In this document: positions 1-8,899 of the stretch, in pieces
How positions within the stretch are numbered: the first letter of the stretch is position 1
Layout of the letters: every line of letters begins with the position of its first letter
Source: Fulvia fulva
Lineage: Eukaryota; Ascomycota; Dothideomycetes; Mycosphaerellales; Mycosphaerellaceae
Reading direction: 5' to 3'
Assembly (NCBI RefSeq): GCF_020509005.1
Contig: NC_063017.1
Location: 1,674,001 to 1,738,000 of the forward strand
Length of the DNA: 64,000 nt
The notes under the pieces: model-generated
Told to the model about the DNA's origin: nothing
Seen by the model: only the letters and a program-made list of their open reading frames with translations
Database searches by the model: none
Translations under genes and position numbers: made by a program

Positions 1-600
1 GGCTGCTTAGCAGCAGTGGTGAAGGCAGCGGCGTTCACCTGGAAGATCTTGGTATACTCAGGACCGCGCTGAGGCGGCGGAGAAGGCGGAGGTGCCGGAG
101 GAACTTCTGGAGGGAAGCTGACAGTAAGGGAAGTCCAGTCGATGATAGGTCGGTGTCGTCTGAACCAGGGGAGGCCGAGGATAAACTTCTGATGCGGTAG
201 GGACGTAAGGAAGCTGGTGATCGACATACGCTTGCCTCCGAGGGTGATTGACGTGTGTACAACATGAGTAATCTTACCAGTGGTAGTCTCCGTGCCGTCA
301 AAGAGTTCAAGGGTGCGAGGGTACTTCAGTTCCTGGGGTTCGAGGTTGAGAGAGGTCGCGAGTTTATAGTCCATAAAAGACTCGCCTAGTGCGCCAGTGT
401 CCATGAGAGTGAGATTGGAAGAAGAGAGTTTCTTTGAGCCGATATTTACATTCGTGACGAACGGTTTGCAAGCGTGGTCCTTGCCCGTCTCGTCGTACAG
501 GTCTAGCTGTGCTGTATTGATCCTCAACTTCTTTCCTCTCTTCACTTTCGGTAAACGTTGTTCTTGGTCTTCATCGCGTCGATGAGGAAGACCTAGGCTT
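1..600 (-). CDS. pol: pol of gypsy copy A, N-terminal part (truncated by window)
   Basis: This is the start of Pol, read in the -1 frame relative to gag and running off the left end. It contains the aspartic protease active site Asp-Thr-Gly-Ala (near 398-409) and the retropepsin C-terminal GLPW motif. Reverse transcriptase and the rest lie outside the window, so completeness cannot be judged. It most likely makes a Gag-Pol fusion by frameshifting, because the frame has no ATG before its conserved part: the codon aligned with the 'start' of the long frame is GTG. Confidence 0.85.
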
Positions 601-1753
601 TTTCCTGCTCAGCGGGAGCAGCAGGAGCAGGCTCGATAGCGCCGACAGCGCCGCGAACCGGGTTGCGGGCGTTACGGGCAGCGAGCTGCGGACAGTTGGC
701 TGCGATGTGGCCTGGACCGCCGCAGTAGGTGCAGAGTCCGGCCTGGCGACGGCGAAGCTTCTCTTCGGGAGTGAGCTTACCGTTGACGAGGCCCTGGACT
801 CGAGGGACGGCGGCACCAGCGCTGAGATCCATAGCGTCACCTACAGAGACGGGAGGGAGAGCCGTAGGAGCGGCGGCGCCTAGTGGAGCAGCGAAGTGGC
901 TTCCGGGACCACGAGACTGACGACCTTGAGAACGGGAAGCGAGGAGAGAGGCGGTGTGTTTCATGTTGGAGTCGAGGCGCTGGCAGGTCTCGACGAGCTC
1001 ACGGAAGCTCATAGCACCGACGTCCTTGTCCTCGAGGGCTCGAAGAAGCTCTGCTGACAAACCACGGCGGAGAGTGCTCTTCTTGGTCTCTTCGTTGTAG
1101 CCGGTGAACCCGATGTCGCGGTTGAAGGCCGCGAGGTACTCGGCGAAGCTCTTGTTCTTCTGGAGGAGGTTGTGGATGGCGTTCTGGGCGGTGGCTCTAC
1201 GGTCTGGATCACCAAAGGCAGCACGGAGGTCCTGCATCAAGGTGAGGACGTCCGGGCAGCCGATAGTCTGCGTGGCGTTGTCGATGTAGTGTTGTACCTG
1301 AGCCGCGGCGTCTCCCCGAAGGAGGGAGAAGACGTACGTGACTTTGTCCTTCTCTTGCGGAAAGTGGTCGGCATTAGCCAACAGCTTGATGGTGAGCTGT
1401 GTCTCAAATGCCTCAAACTTGCTCTTGTTGCCGTCGAACTCGTCTGGGTCGTTGACCTTCTTGGAGAAGTGCTGGCGGCGGTTGTCGTCGGCGTGCGGGG
1501 CGAGGTTCTGGAAGGTGTTCACAATACCTTGAAGGTATGTTGCTTGGTTGTTTGCTTGCTCGACCTGCTGGGCGGTCTCGCGGAAAGAGGAGACGGTGCG
1601 GTTGATGAGAGCGTAGGCGGTGTCGGGGTTGGCGTTTGCCCAGGCACCGAAGGCAGCGGCGTTCGAGAAGGGGATGTCAGTCCACTCACTGAAGTGGAAT
1701 GGAGTGTCTTGGTTGTCGAGGTTGACACCTCTATCGGTGGCGTGGTCACCCAT
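593..1753 (-). CDS. gag: gag of gypsy copy A
   Basis: Encodes the structural Gag polyprotein that forms the virus-like particle and packages element RNA in the cytoplasm. The start taken is the ATG of MGDHATDRG at 1753. An in-frame ATG at 1867 would lie inside the LTR and is less likely. This gives about 386 residues. The C-terminal part has a retroviral zinc knuckle of the form C-x2-C-x4-H-x4-C (CTYCGGPGHIAANC, about residues 341-354) for RNA binding. An Ala/Pro-rich tail follows, ending at a TAG that overlaps the pol frame, which lies at -1. The frame is intact and identical in copies B and C. Confidence 0.92.
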   Translation of the reverse strand: MGDHATDRGVNLDNQDTPFHFSEWTDIPFSNAAAFGAWANANPDTAYALINRTVSSFRETAQQVEQANNQATYLQGIVNTFQNLAPHADDNRRQHFSKKVNDPDEFDGNKSKFEAFETQLTIKLLANADHFPQEKDKVTYVFSLLRGDAAAQVQHYIDNATQTIGCPDVLTLMQDLRAAFGDPDRRATAQNAIHNLLQKNKSFAEYLAAFNRDIGFTGYNEETKKSTLRRGLSAELLRALEDKDVGAMSFRELVETCQRLDSNMKHTASLLASRSQGRQSRGPGSHFAAPLGAAAPTALPPVSVGDAMDLSAGAAVPRVQGLVNGKLTPEEKLRRRQAGLCTYCGGPGHIAANCPQLAARNARNPVRGAVGAIEPAPAAPAEQEKA

Positions 1754-1783
1754 GAGGATGACTCGAGTGGTTGACGGTTTGTT

Positions 1784-1795
1784 GGTCTTTTGTGA
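1784..1795 (-). promoter_or_regulatory. Primer-binding region of gypsy copy A, self-priming candidate
   Basis: Directly after the LTR the minus strand reads TCACAAAAGACC. This is not the TGG start expected for a tRNA 3'-end primer. Its nine bases ACAAAAGAC are perfectly complementary to GTCTTTTGT in the same LTR (1895-1903), located where transcription should begin. The same arrangement is at 7555-7566 with 7666-7674, and at 32320-32331 with 32431-32439. In Tf1/sushi-type elements the first bases of the RNA fold back to prime reverse transcription. By inference this family does the same. Confidence 0.55.
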
Positions 1796-2315
1796 TGTCA
1801 GGGCGAGAGCCTGGCCTGTGAGATGCAAGGGTGAAAGCGAGAATGCAGGTGCGAAGTGCAGATGCAAAAGGGTATGGTATGATTGCTACACAAAACAAAA
1901 GACGAAGAAAGCAAGAGAGGCCTGGGGAAGGCCAGATATTTATACGCGACCCTCGCGAGTGCGTGTCCCCGCATCAACAGGGCTAACCCGTGCGAAGCCG
2001 CGCTCAGCAGCTTTGCTCAAAACCTTATTCCAACCTGCCCTACGTTCCGAGTCTTCCACGTGCTTCTTCCAGGGTCCAGCGCAGTCGCGGGTGCTCGCGG
2101 GAGTGCCGTGAGTCACACAGTCACGAGCCGAAGTGAATCTGTCAAGGTTTGGTAGAGGGGTGAATTTGGAGGGCTGGGTCCCGTAGTGAATGTTGCGGGG
2201 CATGTGATTCTTGGTGCTCACACACCAAGCTGGACTGTCACTTCTTGACGACTTCTGAGCACTCTGAGGCTCTTCTGTCCCCACCTTCTGTACACTCTGT
2301 GGGGAGACCATGACA
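1796..2315 (-). repeat. LTR shared by gypsy copies A and B (520 bp)
   Basis: The boundaries are the inverted termini TGTCA...TGACA, and the length is exactly 520 bp like the LTRs at 7567-8086, 26561-27080 and 32332-32851. It acts as the 5' LTR of copy A and the 3' LTR of copy B. On the minus strand a TATA-type box (TATAAATA, about 1938-1945) lies roughly 40 nt before 1903, a plausible transcript start. The purine tract CGGGGGGGC just outside (about 2318-2330, minus strand) fits the polypurine primer for plus-strand synthesis. Confidence 0.95.
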
Positions 2316-5300
2316 GTAGCCCCCCCGAACAAAGCTGAGTTCCTACGAAGCCGTAGTAGTTCCACATATCGAGGATGTTCAGCTTCAGTACCAGGCCTAG
2401 GCCTGATGTCATGGTCGATACACCATTGGTAAGCCCCGTCGAAAAGCTCAGATTCGAAGAGCCTGCCGATGTTGACTTCTGGGCCGTCTGCGCGGGCGTG
2501 GTATTCTTCGATTGCTTGACGATTGAAGATGATATGTTGGATAGGTTCCCATGAGGTATCCCACTCAGGGCAACCTTGCCATTCGACTTCATACTTGATC
2601 GGCGGTAGTCCTTCAACGTCGTTGGGCTCTACGCGGATTCCCCGGATCTTGCGGACGGCATAGTCGTCAGAAGGTAGGTTAATAGGCTCGTCGACTTCTA
2701 CTTCATCGGGAGGACCTGGCATGTCTTGGTTTTGGTTCGGGAATGGGTCCTCAGCCGACGGCCGAAGGCGTACGGGATGGAAGACGTCGTGGATCTTTAT
2801 GTTCGCAGGAAGAGCTAGACGGTAGGCGTGTGAACTGATACGCTCGGTGATCTCAAAAGGACCTAGGTTCTTCCAGTTCAGCTTCTTGGAGGGGCGGTCT
2901 GTCTTGATGTTCTTGGAGTTGAGGTAGACCATATCGCCTACTTGGTAGTCGGGAGCTGGCTGGCGACGACGATTGGCTTGATCCTCGTAGATTGCTTGTA
3001 CGTACACCATCTCGTCGTGAACTTCTTCATGGATCTGTGAGAGCATAGTAGCGAACTCGTCTGCTGCTTGCTCGTTTGCGTCTTCGGTAGGCGGGAGAGG
3101 TTCTTCTGGTTCCATGCCTGTACGAGGGTGGTAACCTCTCGTAGTATAGAAGGGAGAGTAGCCAGTAGTCTCCGAGTCCCAGTTACGAGTAGCGAACTCC
3201 ACCGCAGGGATATGCTGAGGCCAATCCTTCTGGTGGTAGTCGACGAAGCAACGAAGGACCTGCTCGAGGATAGCGTTCGTAATTTCGGTCTGGCCGTCGG
3301 TCTGTGGCTGAAAACTGGTCGAGAGGTTATGCTTGATGCCCAGGATAGCACACAGACGCTTCCAGAAGTGCGAGATGAACTGGGTGCCTCTGTCAGAGGT
3401 GATGCTATCCGGGAGGCCTTGAAAGCGCCAGACGAATTCGTAGAACAAGCGAGCAGTCTCCTTTGCGGTCATGCTCCAGCACGGGATCATGTACCGGTCC
3501 TTAGAGTGACGGTCCACGATCACTAGAAGGGCCTTTGCTTTCACGCCGCTGAAGGTCTTGCCGTGAGGAAGATCGGTGATAAAGTCCATAGTGATGTGCT
3601 TCCACGGACGATCAGGAGCCGGGAGAGGGTGCAAGAGACCGTGGGGACGGTGGCGGTTAGCTTTGGCTCTTCGGCAAGTAGCGTAGTTTAGCACGTAGCG
3701 GCGGACGTCCTTCCAGGAATGCGGCCACCAGTAATACCTAGCGAGGAGCTTGTGGGTCTTGGCTACGCCTGGGTGACCCCCAGAGGCGGAGTCGTGGATG
3801 ATTTGAAGAATCTCAGCTCGGATATTAGAGCCTTCGGGCTGCGGTACGTAAAGCTTCTTACGGAAGTAGACGACACCTTCCTAGAGCTCGCACTCGGACA
3901 GCGAGAAGCCCGGGAATGTCCTCGCGCCAGATTCAAGGGCCTGAACTAACTCTTGGGCGTCTATGTCGGCATCGTACGCTGTTCGTACTCGTGCCATGAT
4001 GCCTTCGGGCTGCTCCTCATTATCAAACCCCTCAAAGTCTGATTCGGATGAGCCGTCGGTCGTTACTGAGCCCTCTTCATCGTCGTTCAAGTCCTCAGCG
4101 TCCGAGGCGTATTCTTCAGGCTCGGATTCATCGTCACTCTCGTCAAGGTAGGCAGGAGCGAGCACGAGAGTAGCAAAGGAAGCGGCGAGCGTAGGCTGGC
4201 CATTCGATAGGTACTCTCGAAGCTCGGAAGAGAGGTTGTGCTCTTTGATGACTTGTTGCCCTGCGATTTGCCGGCCCCCTCTTCGATCAACTGGAGAGTC
4301 ACCAGGGCGGCGGGTAAGGGCGTCGGCCATCGAGTTGGCCTTGCCGGGCGTGTACGAGATCACGAAGTTGAACCGGGAGAGGAACTCGCTCCAGCGGGCC
4401 TGGCGACGATTGAGCAGCTTGCTCTTCATAAAGTAGACGAGGTTCTTATGGTCGGAGCTTACTTGGACGGGCATAGCAGAGCCTTCGAGCTCGGGGCGCC
4501 ACTCTTCGAAAGCTTTGACGATAGCGAGAAGCTCCTTGTCGTAGATCTCGTAGTTACACTCCGTGGCGGTCATCTTCTTGGAGAGGAAGGCGACAGGTAA
4601 CCAGGGGGATTCAGGCGAGCGGCGTTGTAGCAGGACACCGCCCACCACGCCGTCGGATGCGTCGGTCTCTACACGGGTCTCCAGTTCGAAATCGAAGTGC
4701 CGTAGAAGCGGGTTCTCAACAAACTTCGCTTTGAGCAAGTCAAAAGCCTCCTGGCATTCGTCGGTCCAGGCGAACTTCTCACCCTTGCGCGTGAGCTTCG
4801 TCAAAGGGCGTACCACGCCCGAAAATGCGTGGATGAAGCGGCGGTAGAAGTTGGCAAAGCCTAGGAAACCCTGGACCTCTTTGACGTTCGTAGGAGCATC
4901 CCATTCGACGATAGCGTCGATCTTCTCTTGGTCCATCTTGATGCCGTCTGCGGTAATGATCAAACCAAGGAACTTGACTTCGGTCTTCTCAAACTCGCAC
5001 TTGTCGATGTCGAGCTGCAAGCCGGCGTCTGCGAGCTTCTGAAGGACCTTACAGACGTGCTCGCGGTGCTCCTTCTTGGTCTCGCTGTAGACTAGGATGT
5101 CGTCGATGTAGGCAGTGCAGAACTGATCGAGGAACTCCTGAAGGATGTCGTTAATGAAGTTCTGGAAGGTACTAGGCCCGTTACAAACGCCGAAGGGCAT
5201 AACGAGCGACTCGAACAGCCCGTAGCGAGTACGGAAGGCTGTGAGATACTCGTGTCCTTCTGCCATTCGTAACTTGTTGAACGCAGCGATGACATCGAGC

Positions 5301-6371
5301 TTGGTGAAGTACTTGGCCTTAGAGAGGCGCTCGAGCGTCTCCTGAATCAACGGTATTGGGTAGCGGTTCTTCTTTGTAACAGCGTTCAAGCCTCGGTAGT
5401 CTACGCAGAAGCGTAGACCACCGCCGGGCTTCTTGACGAACATGACGGGACTGCCAGCGCTGGAACGGCTCGCTCGAATGAACCCCTTCTTTAGGTTCTC
5501 TTCGAGGTATCTCTTGAGGACGATAAGCTCTTCTCGGGACATGGAATATAACGGTCCGAACGGTGTCTCTGCACCTTCTTCTAGCTCAATCTTGTGGTCG
5601 TGAGGGCGATGAGGAGGCAGCTCGTCTGCGGCTTTAGCATCGAATACGTGGAGGATGTGGTGTGCCCAAGGAGGGACCTTCGTAGCAGGGTCGGTAGGTG
5701 TACGCTTCTTGTCGAGCTTCTCGAGGGCGATGTCGATATCGCGGAGAGAGGCGGCGAAGACTTGAGCTTTGGGCTGCTTAGCAGCAGTGGTGAAGGCAGC
5801 GGCGTTCACCTGGAAGATCTTGGTATACTCAGGACCGCGCTGAGGCGGCGGAGAAGGCGGAGGTGCCGGAGGAACTTCTGGAGGGAAGCTGACAGTAAGG
5901 GAAGTCCAGTCGATGATAGGTCGGTGTCGTCTGAACCAGGGGAGGCCGAGGATAAACTTCTGATGCGGTAGGGACGTAAGGAAGCTGGTGATCGACATAC
6001 GCTTGCCTCCGAGGGTGATTGACGTGTGTACAACATGAGTAATCTTACCAGTGGTAGTCTCCGTGCCGTCAAAGAGTTCAAGGGTGCGAGGGTACTTCAG
6101 TTCCTGGGGTTCGAGGTTGAGAGAGGTCGCGAGTTTATAGTCCATAAAAGACTCGCCTAGTGCGCCAGTGTCCATGAGAGTGAGATTGGAAGAAGAGAGT
6201 TTCTTTGAGCCGATATTTACATTCGTGACGAACGGTTTGCAAGCGTGGTCCTTGCCCGTCTCGTCGTACAGGTCTAGCTGTGCTGTATTGATCCTCAACT
6301 TCTTTCCTCTCTTCACTTTCGGTAAACGTTGTTCTTGGTCTTCATCGCGTCGATGAGGAAGACCTAGGCTT
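1940..6371 (-). pseudogene. pol: pol of gypsy copy B, one nonsense codon
   Basis: Pol polyprotein. In order: aspartic protease (Asp-Thr-Gly, residues about 49-51 from 6316), reverse transcriptase with YIDD (about residues 403-406), RNase H (TDASDG), then integrase with an HHCC zinc region, a DDE core and a C-terminal chromodomain (about 2490-2670) expected to read histone methylation during target choice. A CAG in copy C is TAG here (3883-3881), cutting Pol after RNase H. A second change turns a zinc-finger Cys to Tyr (LNC to LNY, about 3686). The frame then continues through the polypurine tract and 375 bases into the LTR. With the stop it probably cannot make integrase. Confidence 0.9.
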
Positions 6372-6376
6372 TTTCC
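6364..6376 (-). promoter_or_regulatory. Candidate -1 frameshift site at the gag/pol junction
   Basis: On the minus strand gag ends ...GAA AAA GCC TAG. The pol frame is open across this point in the -1 register (AAA AGC CTA). A run of five A immediately before the gag stop is a plausible slip site, although it does not match the ideal X-XXY-YYZ heptamer. The pol frame has no ATG near its start, which favours translation as a Gag-Pol fusion. The arrangement is the same in copies A (593-605) and C (31129-31141). Confidence 0.5.
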
Positions 6377-7524
6377 TGCTCAGCGGGAGCAGCAGGAGCA
6401 GGCTCGATAGCGCCGACAGCGCCGCGAACCGGGTTGCGGGCGTTACGGGCAGCGAGCTGCGGACAGTTGGCTGCGATGTGGCCTGGACCGCCGCAGTAGG
6501 TGCAGAGTCCGGCCTGGCGACGGCGAAGCTTCTCTTCGGGAGTGAGCTTACCGTTGACGAGGCCCTGGACTCGAGGGACGGCGGCACCAGCGCTGAGATC
6601 CATAGCGTCACCTACAGAGACGGGAGGGAGAGCCGTAGGAGCGGCGGCGCCTAGTGGAGCAGCGAAGTGGCTTCCGGGACCACGAGACTGACGACCTTGA
6701 GAACGGGAAGCGAGGAGAGAGGCGGTGTGTTTCATGTTGGAGTCGAGGCGCTGGCAGGTCTCGACGAGCTCACGGAAGCTCATAGCACCGACGTCCTTGT
6801 CCTCGAGGGCTCGAAGAAGCTCTGCTGACAAACCACGGCGGAGAGTGCTCTTCTTGGTCTCTTCGTTGTAGCCGGTGAACCCGATGTCGCGGTTGAAGGC
6901 CGCGAGGTACTCGGCGAAGCTCTTGTTCTTCTGGAGGAGGTTGTGGATGGCGTTCTGGGCGGTGGCTCTACGGTCTGGATCACCAAAGGCAGCACGGAGG
7001 TCCTGCATCAAGGTGAGGACGTCCGGGCAGCCGATAGTCTGCGTGGCGTTGTCGATGTAGTGTTGTACCTGAGCCGCGGCGTCTCCCCGAAGGAGGGAGA
7101 AGACGTACGTGACTTTGTCCTTCTCTTGCGGAAAGTGGTCGGCATTAGCCAACAGCTTGATGGTGAGCTGTGTCTCAAATGCCTCAAACTTGCTCTTGTT
7201 GCCGTCGAACTCGTCTGGGTCGTTGACCTTCTTGGAGAAGTGCTGGCGGCGGTTGTCGTCGGCGTGCGGGGCGAGGTTCTGGAAGGTGTTCACAATACCT
7301 TGAAGGTATGTTGCTTGGTTGTTTGCTTGCTCGACCTGCTGGGCGGTCTCGCGGAAAGAGGAGACGGTGCGGTTGATGAGAGCGTAGGCGGTGTCGGGGT
7401 TGGCGTTTGCCCAGGCACCGAAGGCAGCGGCGTTCGAGAAGGGGATGTCAGTCCACTCACTGAAGTGGAATGGAGTGTCTTGGTTGTCGAGGTTGACACC
7501 TCTATCGGTGGCGTGGTCACCCAT
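6364..7524 (-). CDS. gag: gag of gypsy copy B
   Basis: Intact 386-residue Gag, the same sequence as in copies A and C, with the C-x2-C-x4-H-x4-C zinc knuckle near the C-terminus and a stop at 6366-6364. The start is the ATG at 7524, 42 bases inside the LTR edge, leaving a very short internal leader that carries the primer-binding site. The middle part resembles the retrotransposon gag domain common to fungal and plant chromoviruses. Upstream in-frame codons run back into the LTR and are probably untranslated. Confidence 0.92.
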   Translation of the reverse strand: MGDHATDRGVNLDNQDTPFHFSEWTDIPFSNAAAFGAWANANPDTAYALINRTVSSFRETAQQVEQANNQATYLQGIVNTFQNLAPHADDNRRQHFSKKVNDPDEFDGNKSKFEAFETQLTIKLLANADHFPQEKDKVTYVFSLLRGDAAAQVQHYIDNATQTIGCPDVLTLMQDLRAAFGDPDRRATAQNAIHNLLQKNKSFAEYLAAFNRDIGFTGYNEETKKSTLRRGLSAELLRALEDKDVGAMSFRELVETCQRLDSNMKHTASLLASRSQGRQSRGPGSHFAAPLGAAAPTALPPVSVGDAMDLSAGAAVPRVQGLVNGKLTPEEKLRRRQAGLCTYCGGPGHIAANCPQLAARNARNPVRGAVGAIEPAPAAPAEQEKA

Positions 7525-7566
7525 GAGGATGACTCGAGTGGTTGACGGTTTGTTGGTCTTTTGTGA

Positions 7567-8086
7567 TGTCAGGGCGAGAGCCTGGCCTGTGAGATGCAAG
7601 GGTGAAAGCGAGAATGCAGGTGCGAAGTGCAGATGCAAAAGGGTATGGTATGATTGCTACACAAAACAAAAGACGAAGAAAGCAAGAGAGGCCTGGGGAA
7701 GGCCAGATATTTATACGCGACCCTCGCGAGTGCGTGTCCCCGCATCAACAGGGCTAACCCGTGCGAAGCCGCGCTCAGCAGCTTTGCTCAAAACCTTATT
7801 CCAACCTGCCCTACGTTCCGAGTCTTCCACGTGCTTCTTCCAGGGTCCAGCGCAGTCGCGGGTGCTCGCGGGAGTGCCGTGAGTCACACAGTCACGAGCC
7901 GAAGTGAATCTGTCAAGGTTTGGTAGAGGGGTGAATTTGGAGGGCTGGGTCCCGTAGTGAATGTTACGGGGCATGTGATTCTTGGTGCTCACACACCAAG
8001 CTGGACTGTCACTTCTTGACGACTTCTGAGCACTCTGAGGCTCTTCTGTCCCCACCTTCTGTACACTCTGTGGGGAGACCATGACA
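7567..8086 (-). repeat. 5' LTR of gypsy copy B (520 bp)
   Basis: TGTCA...TGACA termini, near identical to the 1796-2315 LTR (for example A instead of G at about 7966, a CpA-type transition on the minus strand). It contains the minus-strand promoter. The first bases beyond it (8087 on) are heavily RIPped older sequence, which marks the insertion boundary. Confidence 0.95.
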
Positions 8087-8624
8087 CAGTACTATAAGAA
8101 ATAATACCTCGGTACGCTTATACGAGAGCTTACGGATAGGCTCCTATATAGGCTACTTATACTCTATACCGGCATTATCCTTTAATAGGTCCTTTAGCTA
8201 TTTACCGAAGAGGTACGAGATAGCGGAATAGATATAATACTTATAGTTATTCTAGCTATAGATACTCTCGGAGATATTCTTAATAAAATTACTAGTCTAT
8301 AATAGAATCTTAAAGTCTAGTATATTCTAGATAAGTATCTTAGCTAGTATCTCCTTACTACGAGTAATAAGTAAGGTAGTTATATAAACTTACTTAGTAA
8401 TATCGCCGAGGATCTATATAGATAGATAGTACTATAAATATATTACTAGAAGTACGAAAGATATACTTACTAGATTATAACGATACTACTAACGGTTAAA
8501 GTTATCGTACGCTATAAAGATCTAAGGACCTATTCCCTACTCCTTTACTTTTAGCTACTAGGCTTTAGCGTTTTTATCTATTAATACCTAGAGAGTATAG
8601 TATACGCTAGTAATATCTATATTA
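8087..8624 (-). pseudogene. DUF6589-like repeat gene, piece 4 (most C-terminal seen)
   Basis: Heavily RIPped. Read on the minus strand, the frame continues from the piece at 13572-13823 once the LINE between them is removed. It shows a conserved-looking core (IFIAYDNFN, about 8520-8550) interrupted only by TAG/TAA. The pattern of a helical segment followed by a YDN-type motif resembles fungal DUF6589 proteins, which are commonly repeated in genomes. This is recognition from memory, not a search. The rest of the gene is cut off by the gypsy insertion ending at 8086. Confidence 0.45.
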
Positions 8625-8899
8625 GATAGATAGATAGATTTGTTATTCCCCTATTCTAGGACCCTATCCGGCCTATATAGGTATATATCTATTGCTATAT
8701 ATAAAGGGAAACCCAAATAGGTAAAAACTCTTCCCGCCCCCGACTACTCCTTATATAGATTAGCTTTCCCTCTAAACGTACGTAGTCTATATCACTACCC
8801 CGTTAGCCCCCGCTCCTAGCCGGTCTCGTCGCGCTACGTCGTGTCCTCTCTTCCTATACTACTCCTACTAGGCGGTGCTATTCTAGCTAGCCCTTCTCT

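Larger units (their letters stand above)
1..2315 (-). mobile_element. Ty3/gypsy chromovirus, copy A (cut by window edge)
   Basis: This is the 5' part of a minus-strand LTR retrotransposon: its 5' LTR (1796-2315), gag and the start of pol, running off the window at base 1. Positions 1-1795 match 5772-7566 with no difference seen by eye, so copies A and B are head to tail with a 5771-bp period and share the LTR at 1796-2315. The sequence is visibly richer in GC and in CA/TG than the DNA to its right, so it is a young, nearly un-RIPped copy. The left flank and any target-site duplication lie outside the window. Confidence 0.93.
1796..8086 (-). mobile_element. Ty3/gypsy chromovirus, copy B (full length, 6291 bp)
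   Basis: A complete minus-strand element: 5' LTR 7567-8086, gag, pol (protease, reverse transcriptase, RNase H, integrase with chromodomain), polypurine tract and 3' LTR 1796-2315. It aligns with copy C (26561-32851) without any net length change. The domain order PR-RT-RH-IN and the chromodomain place it in the chromovirus branch of Ty3/gypsy (Metaviridae). It differs from copy C by scattered transitions, mostly C to T at CpA, including one nonsense codon in pol, so it is probably no longer autonomous. It abuts the broken DUF6589-like gene at 8087. Confidence 0.95.

Noticed and set aside
1172..1774. 200-codon plus-strand frame opposite gag (also at 6943 and 31708)
   Set aside because: Antisense shadow of the conserved gag frame in GC-rich DNA; no motif or promoter of its own.
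8087..8624. Target-site duplication for the gypsy pair
   Set aside because: The left end of the array is outside the window, so only one flank is visible.
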